A stretch of DNA of 64,000 nucleotides. Origin: Dendronephthya gigantea (lineage: Eukaryota > Cnidaria > Anthozoa > Malacalcyonacea > Nephtheidae). The notes under the pieces were generated by a model, which was not told where the DNA came from, ran no database searches, and worked only from the letters and a program-made list of their open reading frames with translations. The translations under genes were made by a program, and so were the position numbers. Shown here piece after piece: positions 1-12,280 of the stretch. The stretch spans positions 554,501-618,500 of the forward strand of contig NW_021163051.1 in NCBI RefSeq assembly GCF_004324835.1, read 5' to 3'. Within the stretch, counting starts at the first letter, position 1. Every line of letters starts with the position of its first letter.

Positions 1-620
1 GTAGGGAATTCAATGTGGTTTCAATATTGATGATGATCTCTTCCAGCTCGTTCAACCTGAGATTTTCGTTTCCAATCGTCTTGTAAAATTGATTTTCCAA
101 GCTTGTTTGACAAGGCCAACTATTTGTTTGAATTGACCACCCAACCAAGGGGCGTGGCTCAAATTGAACTGCCACTTGATCTCATTTCGTGCAAGCCAGT
201 CTTGCAATTTCTCATCTTCTATCACATTCTTGACCCACTTTGAAGCTGCTACGAAAGTTCCCTCGTTATCAGATTATACCTTTTTTAGTCTTCCTCTTCT
301 GGCTACTAGGTTTTTAAAACTTCGAATGAACTGTTCTGTGCTAAGATCTGGTAATAAGTCCAAAAATTCAGCCTACTCAAACTGCAAGAATACAGTAATA
401 TGTAAGCTTTCTTTTCGGACTTCTTGTGTCTATATTTGATCGGACTAGCATAGTCCACGCAGATTATTAGAACGGTACTTCTCCCATGGCCCTTCTTTGG
501 GCAAGTTACCGACAGGTGGATTAGGTAATGGTTTGGCTTGGAACCTTTATGGATCACTTTCTTCACAAGATTTCTCAACTGTGGTATCCAATTTGTGTCC
601 TGTATCTTTGCCATACCTAT
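1..620 (-). mobile_element. BEL/Pao LTR retrotransposon fossil, integrase part
   Basis: Minus-strand translation resembles the integrase region of BEL/Pao polyproteins, with a recognisable DYASPIKYR-like core segment followed by the AYILLYSCSLSR-like strand and the downstream integrase core. Only an internal pol segment is present. It runs off the left edge of the window and no LTR is visible. The copy is old and broken, with several interruptions in about 600 bases. It abuts the 61-bp satellite to its right. Confidence 0.7.
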
Positions 621-666
621 CTTTGCCGTACCTGACTCCCCTGTGCAATGTCATTGTGTGGGTGTG

Positions 667-1452
667 GCAAAGGATCTTCCAACAGGAGCAGATAATAACA
701 TAGTCAATCTTTTATAAAATGTTCAAGGCAAAGGATCTTCCAGCAGCAGCAGATAATAACACAGTCATTCTTTTATAAAATGTTCAAGGCAAAAGATCTT
801 CCAACAGCAGCAGATAATAACACAGTCAAACTTTCATAAAATGTTCAAGGCAAAGGATCTTCCAACAGCAGCAGATAATAACACAGTCAATCTTTTATAA
901 AATGTTCAAGGCAAAGGATCTTCCAACAGCAGCAGATAATAACACAGTCAATCTTTTGAAAAATGTTCAAGGCAAAGGATCTTCCAACAGCAGCAGATAA
1001 TAACACAGTCAATCTTTTATAAAATGTTAAGGCAAAGGATCTTCCAGCAGCAGCAGATAATAACACAGTCAATCTTTTATAAAATGTTCAAGGCAAAGGA
1101 TCTTCCAGCAGCACCAGATAATAACACAGTCAATCTTTTATAAAATGTTAAGGCAAAGGATCTTCCAGCAGCAGCAGATAATAACACAGTCAATCTTTTA
1201 TAAAATGTTCAAGGCAAAGGATCTTCCAACAGCAGCAGATAATAACACAGTCAATCTTTTAAAAAATGTTCAAGGCAAAGGATCTTCCAACAGCAGCAGA
1301 TAATAACACAGTCAATCTTTTATAAAATGTTCAAGGCAAAGGATCTTCCAGCAGCACCAGATAATAACACAGTCATTCTTTTATAAAATGTTCAAGGCAA
1401 AGGATCTTCCAACAGCAGCAGATAATAACACAGTCAATCTTTTATAAAATCT
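667..1452. repeat. 61-bp satellite, about 13 copies
   Basis: A head-to-tail array of a 61-bp unit (two copies are 60 bp). Each unit carries an AAGGATCTTCC core, a CAGCAGCAG-like stretch and a CTTTTATAAAATG segment. Thirteen copies of the core can be counted, differing at only a few sites, such as CAACAG versus CAGCAG and TATAAAA versus GAAAAA. The array lies 80 bases past the stop codon of the OTU-hAT gene, so it may be a 3' subterminal repeat of that element or an independent satellite. Confidence 0.95.
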
Positions 1453-1532
1453 GGAAAGTAATGGATACTCCATTTATAATAGATAAGCGACGTCCTGTAC
1501 TTATTAGGCATTCACATTGTCTTCAAAAATAT

Positions 1533-4500
1533 TTAAAAACTGCATTTGGGTAGGGTTTGCCGGGCAAATATATCAATTACTTCTTCAACTTCTATAGAAA
1601 TATCGTTGTTAATGTGCATCATTGCTAATCCAGTCAACCTTTCATTCGACATGGTGTTGCGTAGCCAGGTTTTCATGCGACGTAAGGCAGAGATAGATCG
1701 TTCACACTCGCAGGTAGTGACTGGTATTATCGCTAGAATTTTGGAAACAACAGTTCGTTACAATTCTGTAGAGTATCGGCAACGTTGTTGTATACATTTT
1801 TCTCCAGACCGGTTTTCCAACTGGTTTCCCAAAGATCTAGTTCAGCATGCACACTTCGAAAATTAGGCATGTCATCCTTGTACGCCGTCATAAACTTCAT
1901 GAACTCTGCTTTCCAATTAACACCTTTGCAGCGAAGAAAATTGCTGGGAAGAATGTAAAAGCCATTGTAAAGGTTGCACATTTCAGATGAAAGCGCGACT
2001 CAATTTCTGCGATGATATGGTCGAGAAGTGGGATGGTGAATTTCAATCGATAGTAATTACAAGCAGTTTCGGCAGGGAAATTTTCTCGCTTACTTTGGAC
2101 TTTACACAACCGTGGCATCCACTCGCTTAATCCTATCTTCGTAGCCAGTTGTAGCGCCTCGTCATAATACTTGTGAAAATGTTCGACAGAATCACGGAAC
2201 ATCGCCATTTGGGACTTCAAAAGATGGATTTGCTTTAGTGACTCGGAAATATCAATCTTCCTTTGCTGTAATTGGACGGTTAAGGATAAAGTGTGGTCAA
2301 AAATGTTGGTTGTAATAACTAGGGCCACAACGAATTCAAATCTTTTCAGCGTTAACCAATATATCTCAGCCTCGCTAGCTGATTTATTGAATTTCTTATC
2401 ATCGTCTCTGCCAGTACGTATTTGATCCAGTGCCTTGAAAATAGCTTCAAATGCTTCTAAGAAACCATCAAGTGATGATATTCTTTCTACCCAGCGAGTC
2501 GTAGATGGAGCCTTTAGCTTTTTACGGGTTAAGCCAGACTCTAACATAATTTTACTAAGGTACTGCGAACAAATAGGAGAAGCGCTAAAAAGGGTTGCAA
2601 TTGACTGTGCTTGCTTCATCATATTTGAAATTTGACAAATTGAACATGCTTTAGCGATTACAAGATTCAATCGATGACTGGAGCAATGGACGTACAAAGC
2701 ATTTGGATTTTTACTTAATATGCAACCAGAAACACTCTTTTGTTCACTTGCCATTGCACTGGCACCATCGTAGCTTTGACCGCGAATATTTTCAAGAGGA
2801 AGACCGATCTGCTGCAATGAACTTTCAATGTTTTCTGCCAAACCCAATCCAGTCATATCTTCTGTGACGTCCATGTACCTTATGAAACGTTCATTAATTT
2901 CCTTGCGAGAGTCGACGTAACGCAAAACAAGAGACATTTGCTCCATCCAACCACAACCGGAAGCTTCATCAGCCAAAACAGAATAAAATGGAGAGCTGCT
3001 ACTGTTGACGTCCGAAACAATTTTTCGTTCTACTATCTTGCCACAGATCTCTACTAACTTATTTTGAGTTGTCTTTGAGCGATAGGTAGCATTCTTCTTT
3101 GCATGATGAAAATGTTCCTCCAATGTTTTGTCACCACTACTTATTCTGTAATTGAGCAAAGCTTGAAAGTTGCCAGGATTAGCTGAATCGTAATGCTGCC
3201 AGTCATCACGATGTCCTCGTAAAGCGATATTCTGCCTTCCAGAGAGAATAACAGTCTCCAGAACTGCACCAAGAATACGTCGATTATATTGAATACGATA
3301 ATTTCTTAGGCTATCGGCCTGCTCATGAATACCTTTAGCCTTTCCAGACATCACGTTGTTAAAGTGTTGTAATTGTAGCATGGAATCACAATGAAGCAAG
3401 GAACTCTTCTCATGATCTTCAAGATGTCTTACAGCACTCTGCCAATTTGTCAACGGTTCTTTGAAAAGTTTGACCAATTTCGTGCCATTGCGTCCTGTCT
3501 CACGACCAAACAAAACACAAGAAAGACAAAACGCTCCATCGTAAAGCTTGGAATAACATAACCAGGACCAACGAGAAAACCAATTAGGAGAGAACTTACG
3601 AAATTGCTTCTTAGTGGAACCATATTTACGAGATGGAAAGTTGAACGTAGAAAAAGGACGCCAATGATTTTTTATAATGTCGAACTTAGTGTCATCGTCA
3701 ATTTCCTGTTGATTACCAACAAAATTTCCAACGTCAAGTGGATCAATGTCAGAGGCATACAATTTCAATTTTTTCGCAATCTCCATATCCTTGTTTGCAA
3801 CTTTCCATTTTAATAACTCTGAAACCACACAACATTTTTATTGGTAAACATTATACATTGATATACAGCTAGTACTTTCGTAACTACTAACTAGTAAGCT
3901 GTATGATCTTGGCAACAATGTGCATGCACCTGTTTAACCTGGTACACTAGCTAAATTTAACCAATATGATTTAACAAAAATAGAACAAAATTCTATAACT
4001 TCTAATTAGTTCCTGAAACAGAATAGATAAGTTTTAAATACCACTTGACAATTTCTTGGCATCTACTCTTACTGCTGTCAGAAGATCTTTACAGTTGTTT
4101 CCCTTATCTAAAACAAGAAATTGATATAAATTACAATGAAGTTGCTGAAAAATCTTAAAATAAAAAATAGTTTGATGTGTAATTGGTCTTACCACTGTTT
4201 TGAGGCTTTTCATTTTTTGTTGTAGCATCTTTTACAAGATTATCAGGATTGTCTATAATAGGAAGAGAAAACTATTACTATAATTCAAAAAATGTACAAT
4301 GAGCAACTGAAATACAAATGACATGTATGATTAACTTTGCACCACTATAATATTTATACATTTACAAAACAAGCACCTAAATATCTAAAATTATATTAAT
4401 CAAAGGGAATACCTTCAGAAATATTTCCCTTGCTCTTTAGGACATCAGTGATCTTCAGCTGCTGTCTAACTTTTTGTGGTTGTTCACACTTTGACTCTGT

Positions 4501-5917
4501 CACATGACTTTCTTTATGTTTGAATTCCAACAAAGGAACAAAGTGATTAGGTTGAAAGATGTTTGAATCCATACCAGGAAGGGTAGTGATAGTACCAAGA
4601 CTTGACCATAAGAAAACAAGAGGATGTTGCATGACCTTGTTTGAAAATTTAGTATGGGCTGCTCTTGGAGAAATGATGCCATTCATGAACTGAGAATACT
4701 TGGTTTTCTCAGCTATTTTCTCTGGGTAAACAGTTCTTATATTCATCCCAGTCACTGAAGACAAGGCCAACATGCATAAAAGAGAAGAAAATTTTCCACT
4801 AACAGTTGTTCTCAAAGCCTCTCGCTGAACGACTGTAGTTCTTGTGGATGGATTTTTCCTGTCATAACCTTCAGCTAATGCTTCATCAGAGACAGCTGCA
4901 GAGAATGCAGTATTGTCACAATGGAAGAGATGTGACTTTTCTTTAATAAAAGGATGAAATGCGTAAAACTGCTGATTATTGAACAATTCAATGCTTGTCA
5001 ACATTTGCAACACATGCCATAGTTGGTCTTTACCACACAACATTTTGGAGCATGCTCGGTATAAGCAATTTCCATCTCCCAGGGTTCTGAAACAATGTGA
5101 AAGGTCATGTAATTGGTATGAATATTGCTTTGATAAACATATTAACTTTGATAAATATTATGCTTTCATATTGCCTCTGCAACCTCTGAATATAAAGACT
5201 TCCCAGCCCCTAGAAGACAAATTAATTACTCCAGTTGAACCTCATGGGCTTGGTAATGTTATAATGTCATTAATGTCTAGTCTAGTCTGAATCAAGAAAT
5301 AGTTATAAATAGAAGGTTTTGCTACTTCTGTTCTACCTTTGCAGCTGAGGACTGTAGTTTATCATATTACGCCAAGAAACAAACTTCTAGCACAAAATGC
5401 CTGTATATTACTCAGGCTGTGTGCAAGTAAATTTAGTAAATACGTCTTCCCAATATCAATATATCTTAAATCGTAAATACATATTCCCAATATCAATTAC
5501 TCAATATCTCATACTGAGGATGGCATCATGAGATGTTGAAACATGTTTACTTTTAAAAAATCATGCAATTTAATATGTCATTGAAGTTACTCACTTTAAA
5601 GCTCTCAACTCTCCACCCTGACGTTCCCATTCCTTCGTTATATGCCGAGGAATAAGCAACTCAGCGTACAAATCACGAGTATGCTTACCACCTCGAAAGG
5701 GATCCCAAGCTTTTGTTTGTTCGACTTTTGACAAGGCTTTCATCTCACAATCCTTCCTAATCGACTCTATTTGAATAGCCTTTTCGTCTCGAAAGAATGA
5801 GCAAAGTTCACTGCTAATTTGCATATCGTCCACCATTTTGCTTCGAGAAATGCAAGCGATGAAAGAGTTGAAGCGGCGGTCAGCATCAGTGGATATGTAT
5901 AAATACATTAGTAGCAT
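1533..5917 (-). pseudogene. OTU cysteine protease-hAT transposase fusion gene (five exons)
   Basis: Five exons are supported by GT/AG borders and matching phases: 5917-5595, 5086-4413, 4252-4193, 4107-4042 and 3818-1533, about 1,136 codons. Exons 1-2 encode an OTU fold: GDGNCLYRA carries the catalytic Asp and Cys, and NHFVPLL near the end of exon 2 carries the His. Two short linker exons follow. Exon 5 is a ZMYM1-like hAT transposase with a TTF-type zinc finger (WLCYSKLYDGAFCLSC), LADEA and GQSYDGASAM acidic motifs, and the C-terminal dimerisation segment CECERSISALRR. The three internal junctions downstream of the OTU exon are all phase 1. The first ATG has an in-frame stop upstream, but translation could start lower. 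Two single-base frameshifts, near 1975 and 1738, break the hAT C-terminus. The hAT assignment is firm, and the fusion follows from the splice phases. Confidence 0.85.
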
Positions 5918-6180
5918 CAGTAAAACTCAAATGCCACAAGAATACAATAGACTTCCTGTGGGAAAACACGGTTAGAGGACTTGGGACTGTTGCTAAATCA
6001 TGCTTCACTGGTGCAAATTATTCCCCACTGGCGCTGCATAGACACTAAATATTCCCCAGTTTTTAAACATGTGTGTTGTTTCAACGTTTAATTGAGTGAT
6101 TAAGCTACGAAAGTGGGTATTATGAAACATTTCGCATATTAGAAAATTTTGACCGATGCTTTAGCATCGGTAGCATCAGT

Positions 6181-6203
6181 CTGGATCCGCCCCTGGTTGA
6201 GAT
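6181..6203 (-). repeat. hAT terminal inverted repeat and putative target duplication
   Basis: Read on minus, the sequence starts CAGGGGCGGATCCAG, the same terminus as the complete hAT element at 23206-24495. The next eight bases, GTTGAGAT at 6196-6203, are the expected place of the target duplication. This is the likely 5' terminus of the element carrying the OTU-hAT gene. The partner terminus was not found in 1-1533, so the duplication cannot be confirmed. Confidence 0.6.
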
Positions 6204-7559
6204 ATGGTACCTTAACATACCATACTACAACAGATATTTTAACTTGTAAAGGGGACATCTATATTTTCAATCAGACAAATATGTGTTTTTGTCTTTTACT
6301 GCCAGCCAATTATATAATACCAGGAAAATTAAGTCAAAACTGTAATGTATGACAAACAAATATAGTAGCTGTGTGAAGTCTTCAAAACTTGATAGTTAGA
6401 AGAAGTTACATTGCAAAGCTGTGGAGTACAGTACCATATCATGTTGCACAATTTTCTAAAAATGTGCACATTGTTCTTTAAATTTATCATGATCGATATT
6501 TATAAATTTTTACTTTTTAAACCTTCCATCTTTAAATTTATTACTATTTCAAAACTTGATTCATATCCATCTAATTTCAAACTTGCTTTCAAGGATCTAC
6601 ATAAAAAGGTGAAATTGTTATTTTGGGGGAACTTATAAAGGTCAATGTTGCATGAAGGGTCATGAAAGAATGGACAACCATAAGCAATATATCTATTAGG
6701 AATTTTTTCTTCAATACATGTGGCTTACTAAAAGTAGCTAATAACCGCACAGTATTTTCTTATAGTCATGAATAAGAATAGTGAGAACAGCAGGACGAAG
6801 GGTAACCAAAGGCTTGCCAAATATATTCCATAATTACTGCAATAAGAAGTCAAAGTCGCCTGACCACAAAATACACACTATGAGGTATTTAAGATCACTT
6901 CATTTTACCTACGGGATCTTGTGTAGCCTCTAGGGATCTCGCCTAGCCTCTTGAGAAACATCAAGGGACAAAGATTTACTAAATTTATTCTGTCATGTGG
7001 ACTTTTGAGAGTTCATCTATAACTTTGCTTCGAACTTTGCAATCTACATGCTGCCATTAAATGTGGTTTAACTTCACCTACTTTGATTGATTTCCTCATT
7101 GATTTACATAAACTGTGTTTACATTAACATTAAAATACTCCTTATGGGTTATTAGCCCAAATGCTATTTTTGATGCAGTTTTGGATTTCAAAATATATAA
7201 AAATAATGCAAATCGAATTCGTTCATAAAAAAGATGAATACTAGTAAAACTATAATTCTTATTTATAAAATTAAAAAATCGTTCATATACACTTTAACAA
7301 ATTGTGTCTATGAAAGTGCTAAATTTATTCACCCATAATGAGCCCAATTTACGATAAACTTGGGAGCCCCCTTTAAATCCACCTAGTAGCTGAGAACCTA
7401 AATAATCTCACAATATATATCCAATGCTTCCTCAAAATGATCTTTGTTTACCATTTATTGTAAATACAACACAAGTTCAATAAGATTAATGAACGACAAC
7501 CAAGCCAAATTCGTTGACAATTTGTGCAAACGCCATTTGCCTTGAGCAGGCAAATTTTT
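6204..7559. other. AT-rich spacer without recognised gene
   Basis: The stretch is rich in stops in all frames. Short open frames near 6149-6352 and 6411-6638 are low-complexity AT translations with no recognisable family. I see no inverted repeat or tandem array here. Confidence 0.5.
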
Positions 7560-8099
7560 TATGCTTGTTATGTTGTTGCAAAGCTTTAAGAGAACTAGCA
7601 ATCATTCGTAAAGCCATAAGAAATCCACCTCTCACGCAACGGCACAAAGACAGAAGGCTTCGGGGGTAAAGAAATTTAATGAAAACAGATTTCTCTCCAT
7701 GATATTCACTGATGGATGCTGCGCTACATTAGATGCACCTGATGGCTGGGCCAGAGGCTGGATCACCTTTCAACCCTGGTGGAAGAAACAACATCTTAAG
7801 CTAAGGAAAACTCTCATGTACACGCACAACAATGCTCCTTGCATGCTTCAAGATACACCACAGACTGGCTGATGAAACAAGGCATTAAGGATGACAAGCT
7901 CATGGTATGGCCTCCATACTCTTCAGATTTAAATCCCAGTGAAAATCTATGGTCAATCATCAGACAAGAAGTGTACATTTGTGGTAAGCAGTACAATTCG
8001 AAGGATGAACTGTGGAATGCTATGAAAGATGCAGCAAAATATATTAATAAGGATGTTATCAGGAATTTCACAAGTTCCATTGGCAAAAGGCTGCTTTGA
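7560..8099 (+). pseudogene. Tc1-like transposase remnant
   Basis: The translation contains Tc1/mariner signatures in order: LTQRHKDRR, FTDGCCATLDAPDGWARGW, NNAPC (from the HDNAP motif) and VWPPYSSDLNPSENLW. The last carries the second Asp of the DD35E-type core. The helix-turn-helix N-terminus is missing. About 50 residues are lost between the DGWARGW strand and the NNAPC strand, around 7755, and the reading frame changes near 7835. The C-terminal open frame starts at 7839 and ends in GKRLL. No terminal inverted repeats were identified. This is a decayed, internally deleted DNA transposon copy. Confidence 0.8.
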
Positions 8100-8665
8100 A
8101 TGGTGGATACATAAAACACTGAAATACAACCAAAGAGTAAAAGAGCAAATTATTAGTGTGAAACTACTAGTGTTGATAGTTTATATAGCTTCTAGTTGCA
8201 AAATGAAATGAAATACTATTACATTGTTGATTTTCTGATTCCCTATTCTGCGATTTCATGTGTATTTGGTTACGAATATGGATTTGCATTATATCTTAAA
8301 ACACCTCAATTTAAGAATTTTCATAATTACATGTGTCAACTGCGATTTTCATGACACTGCGACTGCAGTGTCGTTGAGATTATGGGGGGGGGGGTGTGTG
8401 ATGAAGTGTTATAGTCATGCAATACATGAAAAATAACGGTTTGACCTGGTTCCTAGAAAACAAAAGAGCATTATAACTAGAATAAATAACCTATTTTCGA
8501 CAAGATTTGATAGACTAAAATTTATGCCTGTATAAATTGCGCTATTCTGCCGTCTTAGGGCCGGTCTCTGTGACTCAGATTTGTACACTGTTCAGCGGTT
8601 ATTTTCATCACAACACGTGTCCGCCATTTTGCAAATTCAAATAAGGCGTAACTCTACCATGTGCG
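8100..8665. other. Spacer with G-run; upstream region of multicopy gene
   Basis: No gene is recognised. The stretch holds a run of ten G residues near 8383 and, at 8560-8660, a less AT-rich block ending in ACCATGTGCGATGG. That block precedes the first ATG of the multicopy transposase-like gene and is the natural place for its promoter. No TATA box can be assigned with confidence. Confidence 0.4.
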
Positions 8666-8908
8666 ATGGAAGCAAATGCGTTTGATTTCACACTTTGTCT
8701 TCTATGTAAAAAGCAAAAAGCGAAGGGCTGGTTGAGAACCCAACATCTCACAAGAAAGTTTTAGAATTTATCCAAAAATATGCTAGTTATGGTAATGTGG
8801 CATATTTTGATATTTGGTCCAAATTGAAATCCATATCAGTGGATATCCCAAAAGAAAAAATATTATCGTGGCACAGGAGCTGTTACAAAGCCACTGTTCA
8901 CACAAGAA
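8666..8908 (+). pseudogene. 5' exon of a multicopy transposase-like gene, interrupted by a transposon
   Basis: The ATG at 8666 opens MEANAFDFTLCLLCKKQ, a Cys-rich start. After a frameshift around 8720 the frame reads into LVENPTSHKKVLEFIQKYASY and on to SWHRSCYKATVHTR. At 8908 it is cut by the 8.0-kb transposon. The frame resumes exactly at 16938 with MPKRAKER, followed by a GT donor at 16969. This N-terminal layout matches a very abundant cnidarian gene family whose later part carries a DNIDF motif (see 16938-19640). The family looks transposase-like but I cannot assign it to a named superfamily. Confidence 0.7.
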
Positions 8909-9100
8909 TAGACTTGCTCCAAGTCTGCCTCTTGATGGTATAAAATTAGTATACTGGCACCACTCTCCTCCGCAGAGGCTTTTAGCATACAATATAATAG
9001 TGGTAATGTAGGGATAGTAGAGGAGATAATGGCACCCTAAAATCGGGCGAGGAAAATGGCGAGGAGAGCCACTGGGAGAGGCAGACTTGTTTCCCTTGCA
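8909..9100 (+). repeat. Left terminal inverted repeat with terminal hairpin
   Basis: The outer block (TAGACTTG... to about 8960) matches the reverse complement of 16884-16937. An inner block at about 9030-9100 (GGCACCCTAAAATCGGGCG and a following GCAGACTTG motif) matches 16745-16835. The blocks between them differ in length. The first 18 bases fold as AGACTTG-CTC-CAAGTCT, a perfect 7-bp hairpin, and the GCAGACTTG core is repeated subterminally. Confidence 0.85.
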
Positions 9101-9234
9101 GCGCGCCAAATTTGCCGGTTGAATTTTCAGCCGGAGGCGGGGCCTATTATTTATTGCGTGATATTTGCGAGTTTGACATTCGATCATATTACACGATCGC
9201 GAGGCCCCCCAAATACAATGTAAAAATACTGAAA

Positions 9235-11865
9235 ATGAGATCAATAAAGGATGCCATTCAATACGGGGCAACTAAATGTGGTTTCGAAACGATCAGAGAC
9301 CAGCAAAGGCAGGTTGCAGAAGCATATCTTTCAGGACGAGATGTATTTATGTCTGCCCCCACTGGATCAGGCAAAAGCTTTACGTTTGAGATTGCTCCAT
9401 ATGCTTTTGATTTTCTAACAAGCGATCCAAACGCAGTTGTCGAAGAGGCTCAATCGGTATGTCTAGTTGTTGTGCCACTTATTGCATTAATGAACGATCA
9501 AGTAGCTTCTTTGACTTCTCGAGGACTGTCTGCTACTTGTATTGGAGGTGAATCAAGCCCAGATAAGATACGAGACATTTCTAAAGGCAATTACAAGATT
9601 GTATTTGAAACTCCTGAAGCACTGCTCAACAGCCACCGTGGTATTTTCCGCGGCTCTCTTCTTAAGAAGCATTTAAAAGCCGTATTTGTTGACGAAAGTC
9701 ATTGTATTGCAAAATGGTAAGCTAAGAATGTTCCTTGACATCGCTTGAAGCGACAATAAATACATAAAGATTCGGATTGCGTTTAGAAGTTAGAACACTT
9801 CAAATGCTTTCGACCTTGGGCCATCCATTTAATATGGCGTTATGACGTCAGAAAAATTTTAACCCCTAGGAAAAAAAGATCAAAGTGCCGACACAAAACA
9901 CCCCTAAGAAATTTGTAAATTTCCCATTACCCCTCAGAACAATTGCAAAGATCAAAGGATGCCAACAGGCTTAACCCCTCAGAAACGACTTTGGGGTCAC
10001 CCTTCAGAAAAATTCATCCATAGGGGGGGGTGTGACATAGGGGGGTGTGACATTAAATGGAATGGCCCCTTTTGAATCAGCCCTTCATCAAATCAATATA
10101 TACCAACATTCAGAGCATTAGAGTCTCTTAATGTTGCCACATGATTACTCTAATACAAATTTAAATTATGGCTTAATAATAAAGATGTCATGGTAAGATT
10201 TGTTGGCTAAGCTTTGTGTCGTTTTATGTTTTGTATATGATTAACAATCAATTTTTTAATATTTCAAGTATACATTATTCTTGGTGTGTTTACTAAAATT
10301 GGCAAATTTTCTTTTAAGTTAATGTGAATATTTTTAATTGAGAGTGTTTAATTATAGTGTAGTTTCATTTTGTTGTACTCAAGCAAATTGGAGAAGTGTC
10401 TTTAGTAGCACATACTGTATTCATATGTTAATATTAAAAAATTTAAGGGGAGCCGATACTAAGACAGAAGAAGCCTTTAGAAAAGATTATGGACGGATTG
10501 GGGAACTGAGGTCATTGTTAAATTGTAACGTACCATTCATTGCGTTGACTGCTACTGCAACACAGGAGGTGAGAGAAAGAATTGTAAAAGATTTAACTAT
10601 GAGAGACTGTGTTAAGGTTATTGGTAATCCCAACAAGCCAAATATCAGGTATGCTGTCATTGACATTGATTCAAATGATCTTTATGGATCATTTAGTCAT
10701 ATTATTGATGATATTAGAGAGAATAACATAAAAGCATCAAAAGTTTTAGTATTTTGTCGCAGAAAAGAACATGTTAAGGACCTTTATGAACTGTTTATGG
10801 AGCATTTGGGTACACATTCTTATTACCGACCATCTGGACAAGAACCAACTGATGACAGATCAAGGATTTTTGCAATGTACCACAAAAAAACTCATAAATT
10901 GGTAAAGTCTACAATTGAAACAGAATTCTGCAAACAAGAAGGTATAGTTCGCGTTGTATTCTGTACTATCGCGTTTGGAATGGGTCTGAATGTAAAGGGT
11001 GCGCATCTTGTAATTCATGTTGGACCATCTACTGATCTGGATGATTACCCAAGAGTCTGGTAGGATTGGACGAACAGGTAACAAAGTAAACCATGCTGTT
11101 CTTTTGCGATACAAAGGATGTACTAGAAGCAAGAACATATCAAAACAAATGAAAAGTTATGTAAATAATGTTTCGGAATGCAGACGGATCTTGTTGCTGA
11201 GACCCTTTTCATGCAACCCAGAAATGGCCACTTGTAGTATTGAGAAACATTCCTGTTGTGACATATGTGCAGAATCTTGTAGGTGCATATGTATTTGCCG
11301 TACAAGTGAATGTGAATGCAACAACATTTGTCCCAAACAGCAGTATCAATCAACAGCAGAAATAGCAATACGAAAAATACATGCTAAAAAAATACATGAA
11401 AATATGAAAACAGAGAAAATAGTGAATATTATCACTGAGGATGAACTTGCTGATCTTCAGGATCATCTGATGGCTTATCGATCGGAACTAGCACAACATT
11501 GCAGTCACGAGAAATTATTAACTGGACTTGACTATGCAACTGGTTATTCTTCTGTGTTGGTCAATGACATTTTGAAGAATGCTAAGTATATTGACAGCTT
11601 GCAATCACTGAAAAGTCGATTCTTCTTCTATGATGATGAACATGCCATCAAGACTTGGGAGATTATGTGTGACGTTTTGCAGCTTGTCCATGATCAAGTC
11701 AGTGAGATTAATTCCTGTGAGACTAATTCCATGGCTGCTGAAGATTCTAGTGATGACCAAGATAATGCTCGTGATAGTGATGACAGTAACATTGGTATTG
11801 CAGAAAGAACATTAAAGCTGCACATTGTAAGTAGTTCAGAGGGAGAAGAAACTTGCTCAGACTAA
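9235..11865 (+). pseudogene. RecQ-family DNA helicase of the transposon (two exons)
   Basis: Exon 1 (9235-9716) begins MRSIKDAIQYGATKCGFE and holds motif I (APTGSGKS), LIALMNDQV and the Walker B variant DESH. Exon 2 (10448-11865) joins in phase 2 (AKW/GADTKTEEAF). It carries LTATAT, the motif IV region (KVLVFCRRKEH), VVFCTIAFGMGLNVKGA and, after a frameshift near 11050, the arginine-finger motif QESGRIGRTG. A Cys-rich tail (CDICAESCRCICIC) and an acidic C-terminus follow, about 632 residues in all. This is a 3'-5' superfamily 2 helicase core without a recognisable RQC/HRDC module. It sits in a transposon opposite the DUF6589 gene and presumably acts in element mobilisation or repair of the donor gap (inference). 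The single frameshift at the QESGR motif would inactivate it if real. Confidence 0.88.
9818..10068. mobile_element. MITE inside the helicase intron
   Basis: Imperfect inverted ends (GGGCCATCCATTTAAT on the left; GGGCCATTCCATTTAATG read inward from the right) bound about 250 bases lying wholly within the RecQ intron (9717-10447). The interior is C/G-run rich, with repeated ACCCCT-type motifs and a run of eight G residues. No coding capacity was seen, and the target duplication is not clear. Confidence 0.55.
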
Positions 11866-12132
11866 AATATGTTAGATACCTTTTCTCTCTTTTTACAACA
11901 GTACAGTATATTATTTAACTCATTTCCACATTACACTAGAACAATAACATCAATTTGAGGCTTAGTGTTAATTTTTAACAAAAAACATTAAAATTTCCTG
12001 TGTTACAAGGCAGACATTTTATAGAGGTCTATATGCATGTTTTTGTATTTTATGTATATTGCTGATAATATGGCAAAGTTAATAAAATTTAAAAATTTAG
12101 CACTAGGCCTTGTTTTCACATTAAATGGCTTT

Positions 12133-12222
12133 GGGCATTCAGGCCATAAATATTTGAAATATTGTTTTCACATTGCTGGGCATTCAGGCCATAAATATTT
12201 GAAATATTGTTTTCACATTGCT
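12133..12222. repeat. 45-bp direct repeat, two copies
   Basis: Two identical 45-bp units (12133-12177 and 12178-12222), each starting GGGCATTCAGGCC. They lie in the 0.4-kb spacer (11866-12280) between the convergent helicase and DUF6589 genes. The rest of that spacer is AT-rich 3' sequence in which I see no gene. Confidence 0.9.
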
Positions 12223-12280
12223 TAGATCATGTGCATGCTGTCATTTTCAGTTTGACAAACAAGTTGCTCTCACCTAATAT

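Noticed and set aside
667-1452. CRISPR-like array
   Set aside because: Units are contiguous without unique spacers, and the context is eukaryotic. It is a satellite.
1-1533. Left terminus of the OTU-hAT element
   Set aside because: No CAGGGGCGGA-type sequence was found here, so the full element cannot be bounded.
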